Assembly: GCA_963693635.1 (NCBI GenBank) | Contig: CAVOBC010000022.1 | Span: 1 to 24,349 of the forward strand | Length of the DNA stretch: 24,349 bases | Source of the DNA: CAVOBC01 sp963693635 | GTDB taxonomy: Bacteria > Pseudomonadota > Gammaproteobacteria > Pseudomonadales > Azotimanducaceae | Direction of reading: 5' to 3' | Shown: in pieces, positions 16,342 to 24,105 of the stretch | Layout: each line of letters starts with the position of its first letter | Numbering within the stretch: the first letter of the stretch is position 1 | Translations under genes and position numbers: made by a program | Notes under the pieces: model-generated | What the model was told of the DNA's origin: nothing | The model's database searches: none | The model's input: the letters and a program-made list of their open reading frames with translations, nothing else

Positions 16342-16384
16342 TGCCCGCCGGCAGCCATTCCGGCGGGCATCGTTTCCTTTCTTG
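16342..16384 (+). terminator. Intrinsic terminator of rpoZ
   Basis: Perfect 10-bp stem, TGCCCGCCGG (16342-16351) with CCGGCGGGCA (16360-16369), an 8-base loop, then a T-rich stretch TCGTTTCCTTTCTT. It starts 25 bases after the rpoZ stop codon. Confidence 0.8.
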
Positions 16385-16385
16385 G

Positions 16386-16487
16386 CTTCAGCTCTCCCGA
16401 CTTCAGCTCTTCTGCCTTTAACCCTGCCTTCAGCTCTCCTGGTTTCAGTTCCCCCGTCATCAGTTTTCAAGACCCCCGCTTTCAAGA
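16386..16487. repeat. Degenerate 15-bp tandem array, seven units
   Basis: Units begin at 16386, 16401, 16416, 16428, 16443, 16458 and 16473: CTTCAGCTCTCCCGA, CTTCAGCTCTTCTGC, a 12-bp unit CTTTAACCCTGC with three bases lost, CTTCAGCTCTCCTGG, TTTCAGTTCCCCCGT, CATCAGTTTTCAAGA and CCCCCGCTTTCAAGA. Conservation falls from left to right. The pyrimidine-rich strand is plus, as in the arrays at 614 and 12761. Confidence 0.85.
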
Positions 16488-16616
16488 CTCGACCCTATTG
16501 CCTGTCCTGCGCCCGCAAGAATTCGGGTTTCAGAGCAGCAGCCAGATGGCTCGCCCATCCCACTCTCAGCCCAACCATCCTGGGTCCGGCCTCAGTACCG
16601 CAGAGGTGTCGAGACC

Positions 16617-18740
16617 GTGTTAACTATCGATTCGCTATCAACAGACCTGTCCGGATATCTGGTTAGCGAGCAAATCGGGCAGGTACGTCGCGCGTACGAC
16701 TTCGCTGAACGCGCACACGGGGATCAGAAACGTCATTCCGGCGACCCCTACATCACCCATCCACTCGCTGTTGCCGCCATCCTCGCGGACATGCACATGG
16801 ACCACCAGTGCTTGATGGCCGCGCTCCTGCATGACGTGATCGAAGACACCGGCGTTGCCAAGCACACGCTCGGCAAAGAATTCGACAACGAGGTGGCAGA
16901 CCTCGTCGATGGCGTTAGCAAGCTCAACAATATCTTCGAAAGCCGGGCACACGCCCAGGCGGAAAATTTCCAGAAGATGACCCTCGCGATGGCGAAAGAC
17001 GTCCGCGTCATCCTCGTGAAACTCGCCGATCGGCTGCACAACATGCGGACCCTCGGCGCATTATCGCGCGAGAAGCGGCGACGCATCGCCAAGGAAACGC
17101 TGGAGATCTACGCACCGATCGCCAATCGCCTGGGAATGAACGCCATTCGCATCGAGTTCGAGGAGCTGGGCTTTAAAGCCCTGTACCCACTACGCGCATC
17201 GATGATCGAACGCGCCGTCCGACGCGCACGCGGCAATCGTCGTGAGGTCGTCAGCCAGATTCTAACGTCGCTCGAGGCCACCATCGGGCAAGAAAACATC
17301 GAAGCTGAGGTCTTTGGACGCGAGAAGCACCTGTACAGCATCTACGACAAGATGCGCGCCAAGCATCGGTCGTTCACCGAGATCATGGACGTCTACGCCT
17401 TTCGAATCGTCGTCAGCGACGTTGACACCTGCTACCGCACACTCGGCGTTGTGCACAATCTGTACAAGCCGGTTGCGGGCCGCTTCAAGGATTACATCGC
17501 GATCCCCAAGGTCAATGGCTACCAGTCGCTGCACACGACCCTTTTCGGCATGCACGGTATCCCAATCGAGATTCAGATCCGCACCGTCGAAATGGACGCG
17601 GTCGCCAACAACGGCATCGCCGGACATTGGCTGTACAAGACCGGGGATGACGCCCAGCGAAACCAGAATCGCGCACGGGAATGGATGAAGGGGCTGCTTG
17701 AGATCCAGCAGAGCACTGGCAATTCGATGGAGTTCATCGAGAACGTCAAGATGGACCTTTTTCCGAATGAGGTTTACATCTTTAGCCCGCTTGGCGAGAT
17801 CTTCAACTTGCCCCAGGGCGCTACACCGGTCGACTTTGCCTATGCGGTGCATACGGACATCGGCAACACCTGCGTCGCGTGCCGCATAGACCGCCGCCTG
17901 GCACCGCTTTCGACAACGCTCGAAAGCGGGCAGACGGTCGAGATCGTCAACGCGCCGGGCGCAGGTTCCAACCCGGCATGGCTCTCGTTTGTCATCACCG
18001 GCAAGGCCCGGAGCGGCATCCGGGATGCCCTCAAGAATCGAGAGAAGTCGGAATCGGTTTCCCTCGGTCGCCGACTTCTGGAGCGCGCGATGCGTTCGCT
18101 GAACGCGTCACTGGACACGGTCGATGACGACTCGCTGGCCGACACGCTGGCCGAGCGCAGCTTCCAAAACTTTGACGAACTGCTTGAGGCGATCGGTCTC
18201 GGCAACCAGATGGCAGCGCTCATTGCCCGCAGGCTACTCGCTGTAGCGGGCGATGCCGACGCTAGTGATACGCACGCCAGCAGCCCGGTGCCGCATCCAC
18301 CGCTCGCGATCCGCGGCACCGAAGGCGTCGTCGTGCAATTCGCAAAATGCTGTCGGCCGATACCCGGCGACCCGATCACGGGACATCTCAGCGCCGGCCG
18401 CGGCATCGTCGTGCACATGGAAGGGTGCAGGAATGTGCACGAATTCGGCCCGAAAAAGGAAGAGACCGTCGCGGTTCGATGGGAGTCCGAGTTGGATCAG
18501 GAGTTTGCCGTTGATCTGCGCTGCGAGTTCGAAAACGGCAAAGGCATGATCGCGGTCCTCGCATCCACAATCGCAACGGCCGACGCCAGCATCGAACGGA
18601 TCAGCCTGACTGAAAAGGATGCACACCTCGGCACCGTGCTCGTGACACTCGGCGCAAAGAGCCGCGATCACCTCGCCAAGATCATCAAACGCATCCGCAC
18701 CATCAAGGGCATCCATCGCATTGTTCGCGCCCGCAACTGA
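16617..18740 (+). CDS. spoT: Bifunctional (p)ppGpp synthetase/hydrolase
   Basis: Makes and degrades the alarmone (p)ppGpp. The 707 residues (E. coli SpoT 702) start from GTG 16617. The HD hydrolase domain is complete: H48 in THPLAV, HD at 72-73 in ALLHDVIEDTG, and D138 in KLADRLHNMRTL. The synthetase domain includes KMRAKHRSFTEIMDVYAFRIVV, and the charged motif is RFKD (289-292) followed by YIAIPKVNGYQSLHT, which is the SpoT/Rel type rather than the RelA type. TGS (about 380-440, NEVYIFSPLGEIFNLPQGATPVDFAY), a zinc-finger-like CC...RPIPGDPI region and a C-terminal ACT domain (about 630-705) follow. A weak site, AGAGG, precedes the start. recG follows after 63 bases; trmH, which lies between them in E. 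coli, is absent. Confidence 0.98.
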   Translation: MLTIDSLSTDLSGYLVSEQIGQVRRAYDFAERAHGDQKRHSGDPYITHPLAVAAILADMHMDHQCLMAALLHDVIEDTGVAKHTLGKEFDNEVADLVDGVSKLNNIFESRAHAQAENFQKMTLAMAKDVRVILVKLADRLHNMRTLGALSREKRRRIAKETLEIYAPIANRLGMNAIRIEFEELGFKALYPLRASMIERAVRRARGNRREVVSQILTSLEATIGQENIEAEVFGREKHLYSIYDKMRAKHRSFTEIMDVYAFRIVVSDVDTCYRTLGVVHNLYKPVAGRFKDYIAIPKVNGYQSLHTTLFGMHGIPIEIQIRTVEMDAVANNGIAGHWLYKTGDDAQRNQNRAREWMKGLLEIQQSTGNSMEFIENVKMDLFPNEVYIFSPLGEIFNLPQGATPVDFAYAVHTDIGNTCVACRIDRRLAPLSTTLESGQTVEIVNAPGAGSNPAWLSFVITGKARSGIRDALKNREKSESVSLGRRLLERAMRSLNASLDTVDDDSLADTLAERSFQNFDELLEAIGLGNQMAALIARRLLAVAGDADASDTHASSPVPHPPLAIRGTEGVVVQFAKCCRPIPGDPITGHLSAGRGIVVHMEGCRNVHEFGPKKEETVAVRWESELDQEFAVDLRCEFENGKGMIAVLASTIATADASIERISLTEKDAHLGTVLVTLGAKSRDHLAKIIKRIRTIKGIHRIVRARN

Positions 18741-18803
18741 CCAGGGTATCTCCACGAACGATCGTGCCGCGGCCAATCCCGGACCCGCGTCACAAGTCCG
18801 GTC

Positions 18804-20879
18804 GTGAGCGAAGACATTCCGATTCAGCGATTGAAGGGCATCGGCCCATCGGTCGCTCAGAAGCTTGCGAAGATCGGCATCCAGTCCTTGTCAGACCTGC
18901 TCTTTCACCTGCCGCACCGCTACGAAGACCGGACCCGGGTGACGGCGCTCGGCTCGCTGCGACACGGGGCCGAGGCCGTCGCCGAAGGCGAAGTCGTCGG
19001 CGCTGACGTGGTCTTTGGTCGACGTCGCAGCCTGCTCTGTCTGATTCAGGACACGACGGGAACGCTCGGCATGCGCTTCTATCACTTCTCCAAGGCTCAG
19101 CAGAATAATTTGCAACGGGGCACGCGGATACGGTGCTTCGGCGAAGCGCGACAGGCAGCATCGGGCCTCGAGATGTACCACCCAGAATACCAGGTCATCG
19201 GCCCGCAGGACACATTGCCGGAGACCCTGACTGCCGTTTATCCCGTGACGGCCGGCATCACCCAGTCGCGCATGCGCCTTTGGATCAATGACGCCCTGCA
19301 ACGCCTGCAGGACGGCTTTCTGCTGCCAGACCTTCTGGCCGACACCGCAGCGGCGAATCCGCCGAGTGCACAACTGTCGCTCGCAGACGCCCTCGGACTC
19401 CTGCATCAGCCACCAGGAGACGCCGACCTCACGGCGCTGCTCGAAGGCGCACACCCGGCGCAGCAACGGCTCGCCTTTGAAGAGTTGGTTGCGCATCGCT
19501 GTGGGCTGCGCCTTGTCCGCGAACATCTGGCGAGCCTCGAAGCGCCCCCAATGCGGCCGCCCTCGGAACAATATCAAAAAGCAGTTTCCGGGTTTGGGTT
19601 TCCATTGACCAGCGCTCAACGACGGGTCGCCGGCGAGATCGCGCAGGACATGGTGGCCCAGCAGCCGATGTTACGCCTGCTTCAGGGTGATGTGGGATCA
19701 GGCAAGACGGTGGTCGCTGCACTCGCGGCGGTCCACGCACTCGAGAGTGGTTATCAAAGCGCAATCATGGCGCCGACCGAGATCCTGGCCGAGCAGCACT
19801 ATCTCAACTTTACGCGCTGGTTCGAAGACAGCGACGTCACGATCGCCTGGCTCTCGGGCAAGGTCAAAGGCAAAGCCCGGAGCCAGCAGATGGCGCTGAT
19901 TGCTACCGGCACGGCGTCGATCGTCATCGGGACTCATGCACTCTTTCAGGCAGATGTCTCGTTCCGAAAGCTGGGTCTGGTCGTGATCGACGAGCAACAC
20001 CGATTTGGCGTCCAGCAGCGGATGGAACTACTGCGCAAGGGGGTTGATGGCGACCGGCACCCACACCAGTTGATCATGACTGCAACGCCGATTCCACGAA
20101 CGCTGACGATGAGCCTGTACGCGGACATGGACTCATCGGTTATCGATGAATTGCCACCCGGCCGCCTACCGGTCACAACCAGCGTCGTCTCAGGCGGTCG
20201 CCGCGACGAGGTCATCAGCCGTGTCCGCGCGGCGTGCAAGTCAGGCGCACAAGCGTACTGGGTGTGCACGCTAATCGACGACACCGATGACGACGAACTC
20301 AAAGCAGCGGAGACAACGGCGGACGATCTCGCGCGCGCCCTCGCGGAGTTACAGGTCGGGCTGATCCATGGCCGCATGAAACCTCAGGACAAAACTGCCG
20401 CGATGGATCGGTTCAAAAGCGGTGAAACACATCTGCTGGTCGCGACGACAGTCATCGAGGTCGGTGTCGACGTGCCGAACGCCAGCCTGATGATCATCGA
20501 CAATCCGGAGCGCCTTGGGCTCGCACAATTGCACCAGTTGAGAGGGCGCGTCGGGCGTGGCAGTCAGCACAGCCACTGCCTGCTGCTTTACGGCACACCA
20601 CTTTCCGTGACCGCGCAGAAGCGTCTGAACGTCATGCGAGAGACCAATGATGGCTTCAGGATCGCAGAGATGGACCTTGAGTTGCGCGGCCCGGGCGAGG
20701 TGCTCGGCAATCGCCAGGCTGGCAGTCTGGCGTTCCGCGTTGCGGACCTCATCCGCGACCGGGCGCTGCTACCGAATGTGAAAACCCAGTCCGATGAACT
20801 CATGGCGTCCGATCATGAGGTCGCCGAGCAACTTATCCGGCGCTGGTTGACCGAACCCGAGCTTCTCGGCCAGGTCTGA
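18804..20879 (+). CDS. recG: ATP-dependent DNA helicase RecG
   Basis: Remodels stalled replication forks and branched DNA. The 691 residues (E. coli 693) start at GTG 18804. The N-terminal wedge/OB domain includes LKGIGPSVAQKLAKIGI and LLFHLPHRYEDRT; helicase motifs are GDVGSGKTVVA (Walker A, 295-305), APTEILAEQH, DEQHRFGVQQR (396-406), MTATPIPRTL, ATTVIEVGVDVPNA, QLHQLRGRVGRG, and the C-terminal RecG-specific TNDGFRIAEMDLELRGPGEVLG. It is complete. It stands last in the plus-strand run from yicC and converges on the symporter gene. Confidence 0.98.
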   Translation: MSEDIPIQRLKGIGPSVAQKLAKIGIQSLSDLLFHLPHRYEDRTRVTALGSLRHGAEAVAEGEVVGADVVFGRRRSLLCLIQDTTGTLGMRFYHFSKAQQNNLQRGTRIRCFGEARQAASGLEMYHPEYQVIGPQDTLPETLTAVYPVTAGITQSRMRLWINDALQRLQDGFLLPDLLADTAAANPPSAQLSLADALGLLHQPPGDADLTALLEGAHPAQQRLAFEELVAHRCGLRLVREHLASLEAPPMRPPSEQYQKAVSGFGFPLTSAQRRVAGEIAQDMVAQQPMLRLLQGDVGSGKTVVAALAAVHALESGYQSAIMAPTEILAEQHYLNFTRWFEDSDVTIAWLSGKVKGKARSQQMALIATGTASIVIGTHALFQADVSFRKLGLVVIDEQHRFGVQQRMELLRKGVDGDRHPHQLIMTATPIPRTLTMSLYADMDSSVIDELPPGRLPVTTSVVSGGRRDEVISRVRAACKSGAQAYWVCTLIDDTDDDELKAAETTADDLARALAELQVGLIHGRMKPQDKTAAMDRFKSGETHLLVATTVIEVGVDVPNASLMIIDNPERLGLAQLHQLRGRVGRGSQHSHCLLLYGTPLSVTAQKRLNVMRETNDGFRIAEMDLELRGPGEVLGNRQAGSLAFRVADLIRDRALLPNVKTQSDELMASDHEVAEQLIRRWLTEPELLGQV

Positions 20880-20950
20880 GTGTCAGATGTGGATGGATCC
20901 GCTTTCGTGCACTTTTCCGTGTCGCGCGCCTCATCCCGCTCAGCGGCCTG

Positions 20951-22219
20951 CTAACTTGGCTCCGCTGCGGTCTCGCGATCGAAGATCGATTCGTCAAACT
21001 TGCCTTCGCTGCGCGCAACGATGGTCGAGACTGTGGCGTCACCCGTCACGTTTACCGCTGTACGCATCATGTCGAGTAAGCGGTCAACGCCGATGATCAG
21101 CGCGATTCCCTCCACCGGCAGTCCAACCTGCTCTAGTACAAGTGCCAGTGTGATGAGCCCGACGCCGGGGACTCCGGCCGCGCCGATCGAGGCGAGTGTT
21201 GCGGTCGCGATGACGGTGAGATAGCCGACCATCGAGATCTCGACGTTGAACGCCTGCGCAATAAATACCGTCGCGACGCCCTGCATGATCGCAGTGCCAT
21301 CCATGTTGATCGTTGCGCCAAGCGGCACGGTGAAAGACGCGATCTCGTTTTTCACACCGATGCGTTTCTCAACCGTCTCCAGTGTCACCGGCAACGTCGC
21401 GTTGCTGCTGGATGTCGAAAATGCGTAGGCCATCACAGGCGCCATACGGCTGACAAAGGTGACCGGATTCAAGCGCGCCATGAAGCGGATCATGAGGCCA
21501 AAGGTGCCGGTGAAGTGCAGTAACAATACGAACGCAACCGTGAAGAAATACTTCGCGAGATCCAAAATCGCCGAGAAGCCCATCTTGGTGAAAAGCGTCG
21601 TCATCAGGCAGAAGACCCCGATCGGCGCGACTTTCATCAACATCAGAACAAGCGCCATGATGACCTCGTTCCAGTCCAGCAACATGGACCGGACACGTGC
21701 GCCCGGCTCACCGCAATGGGTGATGGCGATGCCGACCAGAATCGCAAAGACGATTACCTGCAGCATGTTCCCGTCAGCCATCGCCTTGATCGGGTTGGTC
21801 GGGAATATGTTGATGATGACGGCCTTCAGCGAGGGACTATCCCGCGCCACAAACTCGCTACCCGCCGCAAGATCGATGCCGACGCCCGGCTGAACGATCG
21901 TCGCCGTAAGCAGCGCCAGCGTAATCGCAATCGCCGTCGTCATCAGATAGAGGGCCAACGTCTTGAGGCCGATGCGACCCATACCGCCGCCACCGCCAAG
22001 ATTACTCGCACCACAAACCAGCGAAACAAAGACCAGTGGCACAACCAGGAGTTTGAGACTACGCACAAAGATCTGGCCACCGGTGTCCAGCACGCCGTCG
22101 ACGCCGAACGCAATCAGCACCGAGTCAGGCGACAGATCGAGCCAATGGAAAACCGAGCCGAGGGCAAGACCCGCGACCATGCCGATGACGATATTTCGTG
22201 TTAGCGCAGTTCGGTCCAT
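20951..22219 (-). CDS. Dicarboxylate/amino acid:cation symporter (DAACS family)
   Basis: Inner-membrane secondary transporter related to GltP, DctA and archaeal GltPh, importing glutamate/aspartate or C4-dicarboxylates with H+ or Na+. The 422 residues contain eight helices' worth of hydrophobic segments and the family signatures: the serine-rich hairpin AFSTSSSNATLP (266-277), NMDGTA (305-310), the second hairpin GAAGVPGVG (347-355) and DRLLDMMRTAVNVTGDAT (379-396). The arginine in MMRTAVN (R387) occupies the position that in this family often favours acidic amino acids or C4 acids; exact substrate is not decided. GGAGAG precedes the ATG. The rubredoxin gene ends 28 bases upstream on the same strand, so the two are likely co-transcribed. 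Confidence 0.94.
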   Translation of the reverse strand: MDRTALTRNIVIGMVAGLALGSVFHWLDLSPDSVLIAFGVDGVLDTGGQIFVRSLKLLVVPLVFVSLVCGASNLGGGGGMGRIGLKTLALYLMTTAIAITLALLTATIVQPGVGIDLAAGSEFVARDSPSLKAVIINIFPTNPIKAMADGNMLQVIVFAILVGIAITHCGEPGARVRSMLLDWNEVIMALVLMLMKVAPIGVFCLMTTLFTKMGFSAILDLAKYFFTVAFVLLLHFTGTFGLMIRFMARLNPVTFVSRMAPVMAYAFSTSSSNATLPVTLETVEKRIGVKNEIASFTVPLGATINMDGTAIMQGVATVFIAQAFNVEISMVGYLTVIATATLASIGAAGVPGVGLITLALVLEQVGLPVEGIALIIGVDRLLDMMRTAVNVTGDATVSTIVARSEGKFDESIFDRETAAEPS

Positions 22220-22247
22220 TGGACTCTCCAGCCTGAGGGTTTCCGGC

Positions 22248-22415
22248 CTAATCCATCTCGATCATTTCGAAGTCGGCCTTGGCGATACCACACTCGGGGC
22301 AAATCCAGTCATCGGGCACGTCGTCCCACCGCGTGCCCGGGGCGAGCCCTTCATCTTCATTGCCTTCGGCCTCGTCGTAGATGAATCCACAGACGATGCA
22401 TTGCCACTTCTTCAT
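22248..22415 (-). CDS. Rubredoxin
   Basis: Small iron electron carrier of 55 residues. It begins MKKWQCIVCGFIYDEAEGN and ends DDWICPECGIAKADFEM; the four cysteines of the two CxxCG knuckles (C6, C9, C39, C42) bind one iron. The conserved aromatic and proline residues around LAPGTRWDDVPDDW are present. ATG 22415 has a good ribosome site (AGAGGA). The partner reductase or monooxygenase is not in the window. It is divergent from ubiA, an arrangement also close to rubredoxin genes in pseudomonads. Confidence 0.97.
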   Translation of the reverse strand: MKKWQCIVCGFIYDEAEGNEDEGLAPGTRWDDVPDDWICPECGIAKADFEMIEMD

Positions 22416-22538
22416 GGTGATTCCTCTGCCGACCCTTTGGGCGAGGGCGGTTTTCCGGTTTGCTATTCGGCCAGGCGATGATGGCGCCAGTGGAATGGAA
22501 GCTGAACCAACGCCTGCTTCCGTGGCCGGGAAGCGACG

Positions 22539-22544
22539 TATACT
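22539..22544 (+). promoter_or_regulatory. Possible -10 box before ubiA
   Basis: TATACT (5 of 6 consensus) lies 15 bases before the GTG at 22560. No clear -35 hexamer is seen at 16-18 bp. If real, the start near 22551 leaves a leader of only about nine bases before that GTG, or 21 before ATG 22572. Confidence 0.3.
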
Positions 22545-22559
22545 ACCCAATTTCGGACG

Positions 22560-23507
22560 GTGAATCAGGAAATGCCCCGGATCTCCAGCCTGATCCTTCC
22601 ACCCTTTCGCCGTCTGGTTCGCAGCATCGGTCAGCCGTCGAAACGCCTGCACACCCGTTTCCCGAAACTGCCACATTTCATCGCGCTCACGCGCCTCAAC
22701 CGTCCGATTGGTATCGGACTCCTGTTGTGGCCAACGCTCTGGGGTCTGTGGATGGCGAACGGCGGCTGGCCCGGATGGCATCTCTTCACGGTCTTTACCC
22801 TGGGCGTCATCCTCACCCGCTCGGCCGGCTGCATCGCCAACGATCTCGCCGACAGGGACCTTGACGGCGCCGTCGCTCGCACCGCGACACGCCCGCTTGC
22901 GACCGGCGCACTTGAGGTCAGCGACGCACTGATACTCATGGGCACGCTGCTTCTCATCGCGCTGACCCTCGTCCTGACGACGAACACGCTGACCCTGAGC
23001 CTCGCCGTTCTCGCGGTGATCATCGCGGGCACCTACCCTTTCATGAAGCGACTTACCTACATGCCACAAGCCGTACTCGGGATCGCATTTGCCTGGGGCA
23101 TCCCCATGGCATTCGCCGCATCCGTGGGCGAAGTAACTCAGCTCGGCTGGCTGCTGTTCGTCGCAACCGCGGTTTGGATCGTTGCCTACGACACCCAATA
23201 CGCCATGATCGATCGTGACGATGACATCCGGATTGGCATCAAGTCGACCGCCATCCTGTTCGGTGACATGGATCGCGTGATGATCGGCGCACTGCAGGCA
23301 CTCTTCATCATCTGCCTGCTACTGGTCGCACGCATCACGGATGCGGGCTGGCCTTACTTTGCGGGCGTTTTCGCCGGAGGACTCCTGCTCCTGTATCAGC
23401 AATATCTGATCCGACGCCAAAGCCGAGAGGGGAGCTTTGCCGCATTTCTCAACAACAACTGGGTGGGACTCGCGATCTTTAGCGGCATCGCGATTGATCT
23501 GTTCTAA
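22560..23507 (+). CDS. ubiA: 4-hydroxybenzoate octaprenyltransferase
   Basis: Membrane prenyltransferase that attaches the polyprenyl chain to 4-hydroxybenzoate in ubiquinone synthesis. The 315-residue frame has the two aspartate motifs for Mg-diphosphate: NDLADRDLDGAVARTATRP (first) and YDTQYAMIDRDDDIRIGIKSTA (second), with RLNRPIGIGLLLWPTLWGLW at the first helix and seven or more further hydrophobic segments. The N-terminus before PHFIALTRLNRP is about 25-30 residues longer than usual; ATG 22572 is an alternative start, and neither GTG 22560 nor the ATG has a convincing ribosome site. ubiC, often its partner, is not adjacent. Confidence 0.95.
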   Translation: MNQEMPRISSLILPPFRRLVRSIGQPSKRLHTRFPKLPHFIALTRLNRPIGIGLLLWPTLWGLWMANGGWPGWHLFTVFTLGVILTRSAGCIANDLADRDLDGAVARTATRPLATGALEVSDALILMGTLLLIALTLVLTTNTLTLSLAVLAVIIAGTYPFMKRLTYMPQAVLGIAFAWGIPMAFAASVGEVTQLGWLLFVATAVWIVAYDTQYAMIDRDDDIRIGIKSTAILFGDMDRVMIGALQALFIICLLLVARITDAGWPYFAGVFAGGLLLLYQQYLIRRQSREGSFAAFLNNNWVGLAIFSGIAIDLF

Positions 23508-23530
23508 ACACGCTAATCTCTGAAATCCAC

Positions 23531-23552
23531 GCTCAACAATGCTTGCTCAACA
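23531..23552. repeat. Partial 14-bp tandem duplication upstream of the TRAP genes
   Basis: GCTCAACAATGCTT is followed directly by GCTCAACA and then diverges, in the 60-bp gap between ubiA and the TRAP small subunit. Confidence 0.7.
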
Positions 23553-23567
23553 TCAAATAGCCCATCA

Positions 23568-24065
23568 GTGAACACCCTTGCACGTGTCCTCGACGGCATC
23601 GCCGACCTCACCGGCAGGACCGTCGCCTGGCTAACCCTTGCCATGGTTGGCGTCACGTGTGCTGTCGTGGTCATCCGCTATGTCTTCGATGCGGGCACGA
23701 TCGCTCTGCAGGAGTCGGTCATCTACATGCACGCACTCGTCATCATGCTGGGCATCCCATATGCGCTTAGGCACGGCGCGCACGTTCGCGTGGATATTGT
23801 GTATCAGCGCCTGAGCGAACGTGCCCGCGCTGTAATTGACCTGGTTGGCGCTGTATTTTTCCTGCTCCCATTTTGCGGTTTTGTCATCGTCAGCAGCCTC
23901 GATTACGTTCAATTCACCTGGTCGCTGCAAGAAAGCTCTGCTGAACCCGGCGGTCTGCCGGGTGTCTTTCTCGTGAAAACGCTGATCCCGGTCATGGCCG
24001 CAGCACTCGGCTTGCAGGGCATCGCCGAGATCGCGCGCAGTGTTTCGAGGCTTACGCAGCCATGA
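23568..24065 (+). CDS. TRAP transporter small membrane subunit (DctQ)
   Basis: Small membrane component of a tripartite ATP-independent periplasmic transporter that takes up organic acids with a binding protein and a large permease. The 165 residues hold four hydrophobic segments (about 15-40, 50-65, 90-110 and 132-155) and the family patterns RYVFDAGTIALQESVIYMHALVIMLGIPYALRHGAHVRVDI. The start is GTG 23568. The large subunit follows at once. No DctP binding protein is seen; it may lie beyond the right edge or elsewhere. Confidence 0.93.
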   Translation: MNTLARVLDGIADLTGRTVAWLTLAMVGVTCAVVVIRYVFDAGTIALQESVIYMHALVIMLGIPYALRHGAHVRVDIVYQRLSERARAVIDLVGAVFFLLPFCGFVIVSSLDYVQFTWSLQESSAEPGGLPGVFLVKTLIPVMAAALGLQGIAEIARSVSRLTQP

Positions 24066-24105
24066 CGCCCACTTCCGCGGCGGCACAGCGCGGGCGAGGC
24101 CGATA

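Larger units (their letters stand above)
16317..16616. other. Gap between rpoZ and spoT
   Basis: A 300-bp gap with the rpoZ terminator (16342-16384) and a 15-bp degenerate tandem array (16386-16487). In E. coli rpoZ and spoT are almost contiguous, so this gap is an addition. A minus-strand frame over the array reads as pentapeptide repeats of the GELKP type, but it runs on through the terminator and antisense to rpoZ and is not called. No promoter for spoT is evident. Confidence 0.6.

Noticed and set aside
16194..16460. Minus-strand frame with GELKP-like pentapeptide repeats
   Set aside because: The pattern follows from the 15-bp DNA repeat; the frame continues through the rpoZ terminator and antisense to rpoZ.
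22248..23198. Long minus-strand frame of 316 residues containing the rubredoxin at its end
   Set aside because: Only the last 55 residues are a protein family; the rest is antisense to ubiA, and rubredoxin has its own ATG and ribosome site at 22415.
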